A stretch of 64,000 nucleotides of DNA from Dioscorea cayenensis subsp. rotundata (Eukaryota; Streptophyta; Magnoliopsida; Dioscoreales; Dioscoreaceae), in assembly GCF_009730915.1 (NCBI RefSeq), contig NC_052474.1:3941501-4005500 (forward strand). Direction: 5' to 3'. The notes beneath the pieces are model-generated. The model saw only the letters and a program-made list of their open reading frames with translations, had not been told where the DNA came from and searched no databases. Made by a program: the position numbers and the translations under genes. Below, piece after piece: positions 35,236 through 45,018 of this stretch (positions are counted from its first letter, which is position 1; every line of letters starts with the position of its first letter).

Positions 35236-38011
35236 GTGACTTCTCTAATAAACGGATGTGATTAATGCAATCATTTTCAGAAGCAGTAAAGGAAATTCCA
35301 CATGCATTACAATAACTTGCAATTTGAACATTAGACCAATCTGAAACAGATAACGGTTTGGCACACATACCTGTGTCACCACCGCCAGTGCCTTTCTTCT
35401 TTGTTGATTTGGGTGGCTCCACAATGTACCCCGCCTCCTCCGTGAACCGAGAAGAAGGTTTTTTCGGTCGTTCACTTTTCCTAGTCCCGGTCGGTTGCCC
35501 CACCACTGTATCCTCATTCTCTTTGTGTAAATCCGGCAACAGCTTCCTAAGGTTTATTTCAAATTTGGTAATTGAATCATCAGAGTCGAAGTCCTGATCT
35601 GGCAAAAGATCATCAGCAGATCGATTATCAGACTGATCCGCCTCCATGGTCACCTCCGCACCCTTGTTAACCTCCTCCACAGGAGACAACAATTCTGGGA
35701 CCAAAGCCCAAGTCCCAGCCAAGAACTTCCAAGTGAAACCATCCGGTGACGCCAGAGTAGGAACCGCATACTCATCTTTGAAATTCACCTTTGTAGCTAA
35801 AGGGGTATGAGAACACAAAAAACCTCCAATCTGGGCTCTAAAAGGCTCCACCTCAGGCCCAAGCCCAGCCTCATGTGCTCCAACCGACCCTCTATCTCTA
35901 TCCAACCCAGTATTAAAAGTAGCAATCGGCCCATCTTCATTGCGGCCCACCACCTTTGCAGGAGAGGAATGAAGCCCAGATTGATGATCCACATCACTCA
36001 GTAATAGTGGATCCAAAATATCCAACCCATTCTCAGAATTAAAGTGCTGGCCCGTATTAATGCAAAGCCCAACAACTTGGGCTACTGGATCCTCATTAAC
36101 CAATGGATCATGAGAAGGCTTAACGTGGTCCAGCGCACTCTTATTCCAAGAGCCCTCATGCATGCCATGCGAATCACTAATGTGCACCAACGCTCTCTCA
36201 TGCCGAGAACCCGCAGGCACACCATGCAATTCACTAACGTGCACCAGCGCACTTTCTTTCCGATGATCCGCAGGAATACCATGCACATCAATAATGTGCA
36301 CCAACGGACCACTCTCATCGTGCACCTCCCCTTCCTTAAACTGAACCTTCCCAACCTTAACCTGGTCCACTCCAACCTCAACCAGTCCACTGCTGCCACC
36401 TGTCTCCTGGCCTGACGCATGCAACAAACGAGGACGCCACTGCTCGACACGTCTCCCCGCCGTACACTGCGTAGCTCCACCAACCACCTCGTCAGAGCGT
36501 CGCTCGGGAGACCGAGCCGATGAGCGTCCAGCGGTCCGTCTCTTGCCATTGACCGTATTGTCCAGTCGCCGTTCCGGCGCCCGAGCCCGAAGGAGACTAG
36601 CGTCGGTGCCACCATGGGAGCAAGGCTCGACCACTACCGACGACTCCTTCGTCCGAGCATCAAGCACACCACCAGCCATTTTCTCCTTCCCGAAAGGACA
36701 CACCTGCACCTCCGGACCTCTACTAGAACCCGAGTGGGAGCCAAGCTCCACCACCCCAATGCTGGAAGAGCTAGCAGCAACACCATCCTTCGGACACCGC
36801 AACCCAACACCCGAGTGGGAGCCAAGCTCCACCACCCCAACAGTCGCCAAGGACCCAACCCCCTGAGCATCATTGTCGTTACCCACGAACGCATAACGGC
36901 CTAACTCCCGGCGATAGATCGGCAGCAACCCACGATCCTCAGTGAACAAGACCACGTATTTCCTCATACCCATACTGAAATCCAGCTCCAACGGCAATGT
37001 CGCACCTGCCCGGCGCCGCACCAGTGCCGAAACAAATTGCTTATGAGGAAGATCCGCTTGTGACAACGCAACCAATTCACCCACTGGTCGCGTAACCTCA
37101 ACGAGGATGTTCCAGCACCAAGCATGGAGCGGAAAATTCCATATTAGGATCCACTTGCCCTCCCTCGATGCTCTGCCGACGGCCCCCAGTTCCGCCGACC
37201 AGGGAGCGAGTTTCAGCACACATTGCCCGTCTTTGGTCATAGCTTTGAACTTCCCTATCTTACACAACTCCTTAACTTCCTCCCTGTTCGCCAAAGGTAG
37301 AAGGAAGTGGCAATCATTTAGCGGTGTTATAGGTCCGGCCAGAGACCTATTAATGAGGGAAGGGACGACGGCCAGCAAGTTCGATTCATTAACAAATCCC
37401 TCTTCAAGAGAAAGCACTGCCACCTTAGCAAGATCTTCACGTAAATCTGAAGAATCAAGAGGTAGAGGAATTGAAAGCGAGGCTCGGTTGACCTTCAGCC
37501 CCCTTGAAAGCTCTTGAGAGGGACCCATCTCATCAGCAACCTCTACCCCCGGCGAGGGTCCCTGCTGCCCATCTCGCTTCGATCGAACATGCACCTTCTT
37601 CCTATGTGGGCTTCGCTTCGACACCACCGGACAGCGAGCAGCCATGTGGCCGACGCACGCGCACCTTAAGCACACGATTTGGTGACGGCAATCCGTCGTT
37701 TTGTGAGTATTCCTAAAGCATCGACCACAAGTGGAAACTTTTGGCGAGCGCGGGCGTTTGGCACCAGAGAGCATAGGTCGATCGGAAGAACCTCGAGACG
37801 CCGCCTGTCTGATCGCTGGAGGCTCTCCTGAAGAGGAAGAGCTCGCTGCTTGAGCATACGACTTCCCTACCTGCGTCTGTGAAGTACCTCCCGCAAGAGG
37901 ACCACCTAAAGAAAGAGAAGTGGATGAAGTCTTGTCCGCCGCACGAAGCTTAACACCTCCTCCGCTGCCGTCGCCGGAAACTCCCCAGAGGCTCCGCAAG
38001 AGGCTCATCAC
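35180..38011 (-). CDS. LINE ORF1: gag-like nucleic-acid-binding protein (943 aa)
   Basis: One uninterrupted frame of 943 codons from an ATG. Two CCHC zinc knuckles come early (C-GR-C-FRNT-H-KTTD-C and C-LR-C-ACVG-H-MAAR-C, about residues 96-130). They are followed by a DUF4283-like RNA-binding fold (about 215-375: LNDCHFLLPLANREEV ... EGKWILIWNFPLHAW). The C-terminal half is hydrophilic and contains internal repeats (two copies of GVVELGSHSG; three or four copies of an ALVHVSELHGVPAGSRH-like unit). The knuckles precede the DUF4283 region, whereas the reverse order is more usual in plant LINE ORF1 proteins. It would coat LINE RNA. That the frame is open suggests recent insertion. Confidence 0.8.
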   Translation of the reverse strand: MMSLLRSLWGVSGDGSGGGVKLRAADKTSSTSLSLGGPLAGGTSQTQVGKSYAQAASSSSSGEPPAIRQAASRGSSDRPMLSGAKRPRSPKVSTCGRCFRNTHKTTDCRHQIVCLRCACVGHMAARCPVVSKRSPHRKKVHVRSKRDGQQGPSPGVEVADEMGPSQELSRGLKVNRASLSIPLPLDSSDLREDLAKVAVLSLEEGFVNESNLLAVVPSLINRSLAGPITPLNDCHFLLPLANREEVKELCKIGKFKAMTKDGQCVLKLAPWSAELGAVGRASREGKWILIWNFPLHAWCWNILVEVTRPVGELVALSQADLPHKQFVSALVRRRAGATLPLELDFSMGMRKYVVLFTEDRGLLPIYRRELGRYAFVGNDNDAQGVGSLATVGVVELGSHSGVGLRCPKDGVAASSSSIGVVELGSHSGSSRGPEVQVCPFGKEKMAGGVLDARTKESSVVVEPCSHGGTDASLLRARAPERRLDNTVNGKRRTAGRSSARSPERRSDEVVGGATQCTAGRRVEQWRPRLLHASGQETGGSSGLVEVGVDQVKVGKVQFKEGEVHDESGPLVHIIDVHGIPADHRKESALVHVSELHGVPAGSRHERALVHISDSHGMHEGSWNKSALDHVKPSHDPLVNEDPVAQVVGLCINTGQHFNSENGLDILDPLLLSDVDHQSGLHSSPAKVVGRNEDGPIATFNTGLDRDRGSVGAHEAGLGPEVEPFRAQIGGFLCSHTPLATKVNFKDEYAVPTLASPDGFTWKFLAGTWALVPELLSPVEEVNKGAEVTMEADQSDNRSADDLLPDQDFDSDDSITKFEINLRKLLPDLHKENEDTVVGQPTGTRKSERPKKPSSRFTEEAGYIVEPPKSTKKKGTGGGDTGMCAKPLSVSDWSNVQIASYCNACGISFTASENDCINHIRLLEKSRASCSSGAASTSLEARGC

Positions 38012-38044
38012 GACCTCCTAAGTACCTAGTTATATGAAGAATTT

Positions 38045-38110
38045 AAACCATAGTTTTAATTTGGAGCGATTTAACTTTTTAAACCATAGTTTTAATTTGG
38101 AGCGATTTAT
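38045..38110. repeat. 36-bp tandem repeat between LINE ORF1 and NRPC11
   Basis: Two near-identical copies of a unit beginning AAACCATAGTTTTAATTTGG start at 38045 and 38081 (period 36). They lie directly upstream of LINE ORF1 and so may be LINE 5' UTR monomers or a local duplication of the host promoter. Confidence 0.65.
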
Positions 38111-38154
38111 TTTTTTTTAAAAAAAGGAAATTTATATAGCACGTGAGATGCACG

Positions 38155-38157
<3 letters not shown>

Positions 38158-38205
<48 letters not shown>
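38158..38205. repeat. (GA)n microsatellite in the NRPC11 leader
   Basis: About 22 GA units end 65 bases before the NRPC11 start codon. GA/CT tracts in plant leaders are bound by BBR/BPC (GAGA-binding) proteins; whether that happens here is not known. Confidence 0.85.
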
Positions 38206-38207
<2 letters not shown>

Positions 38208-38269
38208 GAAGTGTTGAGGAAGAGGCCGCCATTGATGCGAGAGCTTGGAGCTCGTGGTTGGTTGGAGGG

Positions 38270-40491
38270 ATGGAGTTTTGCCCGACGTGCGGGATGCTTC
38301 TGCAAATCGAACCGCCGAACAATGGCCGGAGTATGAGGTTCTACTGCCCAACCTGTCCCTACGTTTGCCCTATTTCGGGCAAGGTGTTTATCTCTCTATA
38401 TCATTCCAATCTTGTTTTGATCTTTTGATTTGGTTGTTCTTCTTCACTATTGATTGTTCACCTTAATTGAAATCGCTGCAGATTGTGAAGAAGGAACGCC
38501 TGGTGAAGAGGGAGATGGAGCCAATCTTTAGTGGTGACAAAGCCATGGAATTTGCCCCTAAGACTCAAGGTGATTGTTTTCTTCACAAACTTGATTGATC
38601 CAAAATTATTATTTTTTTCTTCTGTGATGCTCAATTTGGGTTGCGTTCAGTGGCTAAAGGTGAAGACTTGGTGGTTGTAGGTTGTGATCTTTGTGAATTT
38701 CTATGTTTCGTTGAGTTCATTGAAGTCACAGTGTGAGATTCATTTGGCAATAGATTCATGTAGATGTTTCTTTGACTGTTGAAATGGAGCTTTGCTGTAA
38801 ACCTAGCTAATTTATTGATCATTCAGCCTTTTAATCTTGAGAAGTAAAAAGAGATTGGGCTGGTTTCTGATATTTTAGTAGCTATGCGACTGTAGATGAC
38901 CTTGTTCCTGCACACCGTTTGCAGGCAATGCAGTTATAGAAACCATGTCATAATCTTTCTCCATCTAGTTGTTCTAAAGGTCTTCACTCATTAATTTTTG
39001 TAGGGAAACTATCAACATTCGTCCTTACAACTGAATTTTATCCATATGGGCAGTTTTCGATCATTCTCATCACTTATTCTTGCAAACCAGGGATGTTCAC
39101 TCATTTTTTATTAGGTTTAAATGCAGTTAATGTTCTTTAGCCTTAAATTCTGGTTAAATAAAACAAGGCTAAAGAAAGCCTATCAAATATAGATGCCTTA
39201 AAGGATATTTTGCCAATCAATTGGGTGTTTGAGTTAAAGCACTTGAACAAGAGTACATTTTGTTCCCATAAATGTATCTCTTAGAGGGACTCTTTTAACT
39301 TTTTTTCTTTGTTTTTCCAAATTTGTATTTGAGGGTGTTGTTTGTCAGGCCTCTTTCTGCGTACCACATTTGCTGAAATGAACACATTTATCACTAATCT
39401 TATACACACAGTATCTAGAAGAGGTGAGGTATGTTTTTCCTGTCAATTGGACATCTGAGGCAAAGTACTTGAACAAGAAGTATTTTTCGTCTCCATGAGA
39501 GAACTCTTATGAAACTTTTTTCATTTTTGCTTCAAACTTTTCACCTTTTAAATTTGTATTTGAACTTTTGTCTGTTACGGCCCTCTTTGGATATGGCATT
39601 TGCTGAAATCAACACCTTCTTTCCATTAGCCTTGTACTTAATTTCTGCTATCATATCCTTCTCCATGCATTTTTCGCCTGTCCTTTACCTTCACACCATA
39701 ATAATGCTCGTAGCCTGTTATAATGAATGACATTTTTTCTTTCCTAGTTGAAATTTTTTTTTTTGGCTTGTTGGTTAATTAATTCTATCATATTAATGCA
39801 TAAACACCTCACATCCCAGTAAAAAAAGGTGATTGGAATGGAAGTCATGAACACCAATTGAAAGGGATCACATCATTAGTTAGACATATGTGAATCCCTC
39901 AGAGTTTAGATAAGGTCATAATCAGTTTTGATTGTATCTAGCTTTCCTCTATTCTTCCCTATGGTTTATAAACACCATCCAGCTAAGTTCTAGCAATTGA
40001 GATTTATTTAAGCCATTTTGTTACAGAATCTTGCCTTCTTTGTAATGAAAATTTTAATTTGGACTCTGACATATCAACCATGTTCCAACATTAATTAATA
40101 GAAAACAGAAAGGAGTAAGCAAAAGTATCAAGATTGGCTGAGCTACTTCATACTTTTTTTTTCTGTTCTTTTCTTTTTTTTTAATTTGACAAAAACTTCG
40201 TACTTTATTTAAAAGAAAAGATGCAGATTAACAATGGATTGATGTGATTTTGTTGTGCTAATGGTATATGCTTTCCTTTGTTAAAATTGTTAATTGATTA
40301 CATAATGCCACCAAAATTTAGATCTGACTCTTAGATGTTCTCTTATTTCCTATCCTGCAGCAACCTGCCCGCGATGCCATCATGGAGAAGCTTATTTCAG
40401 GCAAATGCAAATTAGATCTGCAGATGAGCCAATGACTACATTTTACACATGCTGCAACAATAAATGCAAGCATGATTGGAGAGAAGATTAG
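38270..40491 (+). CDS. NRPC11: RNA polymerase III subunit C11 (RPC10/RPC11, TFIIS-like)
   Basis: Three exons, 38270-38383, 38482-38569 and 40361-40491, join in phase to 110 aa, the usual length. The protein is the Pol III subunit that provides RNA cleavage and helps termination and reinitiation. It has an N-terminal zinc ribbon (MEFCPTCGMLL with C4, C7; YCPTCPYVC with C26, C29), a linker (KRLVK-type, EPIFSGDKAMEFAPKTQ) and a C-terminal TFIIS-like ribbon (C70, C73, C98, C103). The catalytic acidic hairpin is intact (RSADEPMT, D89-E90). Exons are too short to show as long open frames, so the gene is easily missed. It faces the LINE head to head, so its promoter is confined to about 260 bases or includes LINE sequence. 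Intron 2 holds an old tandem duplication. It converges on the WNK gene downstream. Confidence 0.94.
39208..39650. repeat. Diverged tandem duplication in NRPC11 intron 2
   Basis: Units at about 39208-39410 and 39430-39650 share the ordered words CAATTGG, AAAG-ACTTGAACAAGA, AAATTTGTATTTGA, GGC-CTCTTT and CATTTGCTGAAAT-AACAC. They are alignable over about 200 bases with many differences. This is an old duplication with no coding capacity. Confidence 0.6.
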
Positions 40492-41357
40492 TGTGATCTT
40501 CAAACTCGTTATCTTGTGATTATATAGTCATTGGCTGAGTTTTGTTAAACCTACTAGGGTGTGTTTTTTTGGGAGTTAAAAACTTATTGAGATCTTCTGG
40601 CTAAATAAAATGGCATAAATGCAGATGCTTTTACTTTTATAATTTTAGGAAATATGCAGCAGGTATAGATGTGCTTTACGGGAAAAAATTTAGTTAACAA
40701 CATCTATACATACTATTAAAGTATAATTTATTCCGAGAGCATTTCAAGGAACAATTTATTTTTTTTTTAAATTTAAGTTTTTATTTATATTACTTATAAT
40801 ATTAATAATTAAAAAAAATTAATTACATCTAAATACCCATAAGACCTTTGAAATTCAATATATAATAATTTTCATGGTAAGAGATGTTTAATTATATTAT
40901 TTTATATATGATATTGCCTCAAAATTTCTCACAAAATTTTAAAAACTCCGATGCAAAACCCGCTCAAATATAATGAAATATTTGTTTTGATTGTTTTTAC
41001 CCACACAATAAATCAGATGCTTTTAAAAAAGACATTTCAATTTTAGGGAAAGATATATTCTCATCTTGCCAAAGAACTAATAAAATTAATTTCATAATAA
41101 TTTGTTGAAAGAGATTGAGTAACTCCTAACTGCTCTTGCTCACAACACATAAACAGTCCGCTTTTTCTTTTCAGTACTTATAAATTTTCACGCAGAACAC
41201 AAACCAAAATCTCATAAATACAGGAGAAGACAGCCATTGATGGCTGGCGTTCTATTTCACCACTGGTTATATTATATACCCACACATAACAGAACGAGAA
41301 AAACAATCCATGAAATGAAACAAAAGAATGTTTTGCAGAAGAAAATTAACAATGAAA
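40492..41357. other. Spacer between NRPC11 and WNK 3' ends
   Basis: Contains 3' UTR sequence of both converging genes and the second copy of the AT-rich dispersed repeat (40703-40970). No other gene is visible. Confidence 0.6.
40703..40970. repeat. AT-rich dispersed repeat, copy 2 (Helitron-like 5' end)
   Basis: Begins TCTATACATACTATTAAAG directly after an A, which matches the 5' consensus of plant Helitrons (A | TCT...). It shares with copies 1 and 3 the ordered motifs listed for copy 1, and ends ACTCCGATGCAAAACCCG. A CTRR-type 3' end with hairpin was not found, so the Helitron assignment rests on the 5' end only. Confidence 0.5.
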
Positions 41358-43813
41358 TCAAACATTTCTCTTCTTTGCCAGCCACCTCTTCTTGGTATTC
41401 TCCAAAGCCTCCTGGCGCATCTTTGATAACTCATAAAACCATCGTTCGTATTGTGCTTCTATCATGTCAAGCTCTTGTTTGAGGTTATCATCAACTCCAT
41501 CTAAAAACTGGTTCCCTGCAGTGCTACTGTTATCATCTTCGGCTTTATAACCAAAGGAATCAACAACTCCCATGTCAATGTCGCTTGCATAGCCACTCGC
41601 GCTCTTGCAGCTTTCAGCAAAGAGAAATGATAACGCCGACCCATGAGAACCTTGATCTTCCTCATTAGCCTGACTAAAGATGTCACCTTTCTCAAACGAA
41701 TCAACTCCAAGGGACTGCACAGATTCCTCAACAGAGAAATTCAAATTCAAATCAGACATAACTTCAAACGCTGAGTGAGTGGAATCATTGCAAGGAACTG
41801 AGAATTCACTGTTTGCACAAGCGCTTTGTCCCTTGTATGGGCTCATAGTGTCGCAAGAGGAGCAATCCGTTGAAGGCCTCCAGCCAGGCACAAGTTTCAT
41901 AATCAAATAATCAATAAAGTCAGCTATGAAGATCACATCATCATGCGACAAATTTAGTTCCTCAACCATCTCACTAGCAACTGAAACAGCTGTATCAGTG
42001 TCTAAGAAAAATTGGAAATGAATATTTTTTGCCCGACCTGCAGTTCATGGAATATAGATGCTTATGAAAATATAATGACAATAAAAAAGATTCTGAAGTT
42101 CTAAACTAAAGCCAGCTAAGTGCACTCACCACAAGAGTCAGTTATCCTCAGAACCAGATAGATTGACTTCTCATCCACCTTCTCCCCTTTCAATCTATAT
42201 TCCTTATTCTGGTTTGTCCTAGAAAACTCCAAACATTGGGCACGTGGAGCTCCTTGGTTCCCAGGGAGATTTATCAGGGGAAGCTGCTTGTAGTTCGAAT
42301 CTAAATCCATAGATAACAATGAATCTGGGCTTGTCAAATCAATTGAAGAAGTCATGGCATTTGATAGCTGAACAATATCATGAACATTCTCCTTGGGAAT
42401 GTTCTGTTGAAGAAATGGGTCCTTTAAGAGCTCTTTGGCAGACAATCTCTCAGAAGCGGGTGCAAGGCATTTCTCAATAAATTCTTTAACTTGACAGTCT
42501 GTTACTTTCGCAAGTGATGCAGGCTTTATCCCCTACAAACAAACATTTAAATAAACAAACTTAAGCAATAAGTAAAGCTACAGCATCCTAACAAGGTATC
42601 TCATCATATAAAAACTTACAGAAGTAACTTTCTTGTAAATTTGAGCTGTATTTTTGCACTCATTATATGGATATTCAAGAGTTACCATCTCCAACATACA
42701 CATTCCAAACGAATAAACATCTACAAGTTCATTATACTCTTCTTCATAGAGCTCAGGGGCCATGAATTCAGGAGTACCTAAAATACACCAATTTGTAAGA
42801 TGTAATCGACAGGTATGGCTGCACACATCATTTGAATCTTTATAGAAAGGAAAAACATAAGGAACATTTACCAATCACACTGCGAGCAGTAGGCTGTTGC
42901 ATAACAATAGCCAATCCCAGGTCTCCAATTTTAACTTCACCATGATTTCCATTGACAAAGATATTGTCACATTTCAAATCTCTATGCAGAATAGGTGGAC
43001 TGTGCCCATGAAGGAATTCCAATCCTCGAAGAATTTGCCTCGCCCAATTCTTAACTGCCTTAATATCCACACTTTTGTGTTTCCTACAATATCTACATCA
43101 ACAGGATTCACGTCCATAATTAATCAAATCATGACTAACCTAAGAGTAGGAGAAAGGTAAGTTTGTAGAAAACCTACTGTCTCAAACTTCCTGAGGTGAA
43201 GAGTTCCGTGATAATGTTAATTGTCTTCATTTTTTCGTCCACCCATGAGCCATAAAACTTGATGATGTTCTCATGCTTCAAAGACTTCAACAAATGAACT
43301 TCAGAATACAACCTTTCCAGGTTTGCTGGTGATTGCAATAACTCATCAATCCTCACTTGGTTCCATGCAACTTCAATTCCATCAACCTCATCAAATGCCT
43401 TATAACTACAAACAAAGGATTAAGGATAACAAACCATAATATACCCATCTAGGCGACACAAAAAAGATTCCTAATGAAACAAGGGGGACCATTAAATTGA
43501 AGGATACACTGTCTTGAAAGCTCCCTTCCCTAATACCTCTTTGTACTGATAAACCAAAGCAAACAATCAAATAATCAAACAAACAAGCCAAAAAGTATTG
43601 AATTTAGAACATTCATCACAGCAATGTGGATCAAGTGATCAACACTCGACATAAAATGAATATCTGTTGAAAATTTATCGGAACAAATTCTGAAAAAGAT
43701 TCGAATTTTATAGACTAAAAAAAAAAAATCAACATTACCCGAATATAGCGACCAGTAGGATCGGTTTCCTCGTGTTCCACTTCGGAGCCACAAGCATAAC
43801 TAACGGAATCCAT
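41358..43813 (-). CDS. WNK (with-no-lysine) serine/threonine protein kinase
   Basis: Seven exons on the minus strand join in phase: 43813-43739, 43545-43508, 43405-43178, 43092-42872, 42777-42620, 42532-42130, 42001-41358. They give 588 aa. WNK kinases act in ion homeostasis, flowering time and clock-related signalling in plants. The hallmark is present: the subdomain II Lys is replaced by Asn (VAWNQV, N53) while a Lys lies in the Gly-rich loop (GKGAFKTV, K36). HRDLKCDN (150-157), DLGLA (171-175) and GTPEFMAPE complete the kinase domain (about 26-285). An OSR1-C-like PF2 region follows ([20 protein letters not shown], about 335-355), then an acidic, Ser-rich tail ending in a Gln/Arg/Lys-rich coiled segment. 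The gene probably has a spliced or long 5' leader rich in GA/CT (43814-44400). Confidence 0.95.
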
Positions 43814-44580
43814 CTATGAAATCTACAAGTTAGCAAGCACAAAGGAACAATCTTTCTCCCAAACCTAAAAAGAACACAAGAGAAGAAAAAACAAAGAGAA
43901 GGGGAAGGCCACGAAGTGCAGCTCTTCTCCCTCAAGCCTGCAGAAAACCAGTAGCCACTTGTTCGATCATACGGCTCCGGCGACACGATTCAGAGAAGGA
44001 CTCGGAGGCAATGGAGAAGGAATCGAATGCCGATCGCAGGCGAAACCGGCATTCGACGGCGGGAACGACCATGAACGAGCCCAGATCCATGACCGAGGCC
44101 TCAATGCCACGCCGCTGGCCACTCATTCTCCCGTCGATGAAAGGATCATCATGACCACCACCGCCCCTTCTCTGCTAACACAACAAGTGAGAAAGAGAGA
44201 GAGAAAGAGAGAGCCTGGGAGCCGCCGGAAGCGCCCAGACCCTAGAAAACGAGAATAATAATCGAAGGCATTGATGGAGAAGAGATGAAGGAGATGGAGA
44301 CGGGGAAGATGAGAGGAAACGAAACCCTAGATTTGGAGAAAAGGGAGCAATGGTCGAAAGAGAAGGCGAGATCGAACAGGTGTTCGGTCGAGAGAGAAAG
44401 AGGGTTATGTTTTCTGATTTTAGAGAAAATGCGAGGGTAAATTTATAAAAAGAAACATTTAAATAGGTTTCGGTCGTGCCAATGCCATATAGCGAAACAG
44501 GACCCAGTCGGGTCAAGTCCGGACTACGCCAATATATTATTATTATTATTGTTATTATTATTATTATTATTATTATTTAA
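43814..44580. other. WNK 5' leader / promoter region
   Basis: GC-rich compared with its surroundings, with GA tracts near 44187-44212, as expected for a transcribed leader and core promoter. A 64-codon ATG frame (44126-43932, minus) lies upstream of the WNK start and could be a uORF if that segment is in the mature leader. An (ATT)n microsatellite occupies about 44535-44577. Confidence 0.45.
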
Positions 44581-45018
44581 ACATTAATATATATATATAT
44601 ATATATATTTGGTTTGTTATCCATAATCCTTTGGCTTTCATGTGAAATCAATTTCAGAAAATCCTGTTGAAAAAAAAAATTATAAAGAAAAAAACGTTCA
44701 ATAATCAGAATGGCATCCTCAAGCTTGCAAATATCCAAATTGTGAGCATTATTCTGAATCATGATCATCTCATTAGAGTCAATCTTATTCACAATTTTGT
44801 AAAGGATCTTTGGTAAAGCAAAGCAGACAAACGGATGTTTAAACAAAGTACTTCTTCAACATTTGATAGTGAACAAACGCCTAATTTAAAAAGAATGTAT
44901 ACCACCATATCTTGTTTCATAGTTGATATCATAATTTATAAAGAAAATTTACAAATGATGACAAATATTTTAGGTTTGAAGAAAGGGATCCTAAAGCTGT
45001 TGTTCAAAGTAAAAACTC

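Larger units (their letters stand above)
31262..38040 (-). mobile_element. L1-clade LINE (non-LTR retrotransposon), near full length
   Basis: A 6.8-kb element on the minus strand with a gag-like ORF1 (38011-35180) and an ORF2 for AP-endonuclease, reverse transcriptase and a C-terminal zf-RVT region (about 35235-31490). The 3' end (low coordinate) follows a 230-base UTR and ends in a short A-rich tail (TTTATCCATTTTTTTCAAAAA) near 31262, as in plant L1 elements. ORF1 is open; ORF2 is interrupted about four times, so the copy is dead for transposition but looks fairly young. A target-site duplication was not recognised. The 5' edge lies between 38011 and about 38110. It sits head to head with NRPC11. 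Confidence 0.9.

Noticed and set aside
36044-37517. Plus-strand frames of 86-136 aa, some with repeated histidine/glutamine-rich words
   Set aside because: They are antisense or alternate-frame shadows of LINE ORF1; the repeats reflect its tandem peptide units.
40318-40503. 61-aa minus-strand frame
   Set aside because: Antisense to NRPC11 exon 3, whose zinc ribbon is unmistakable on the plus strand.
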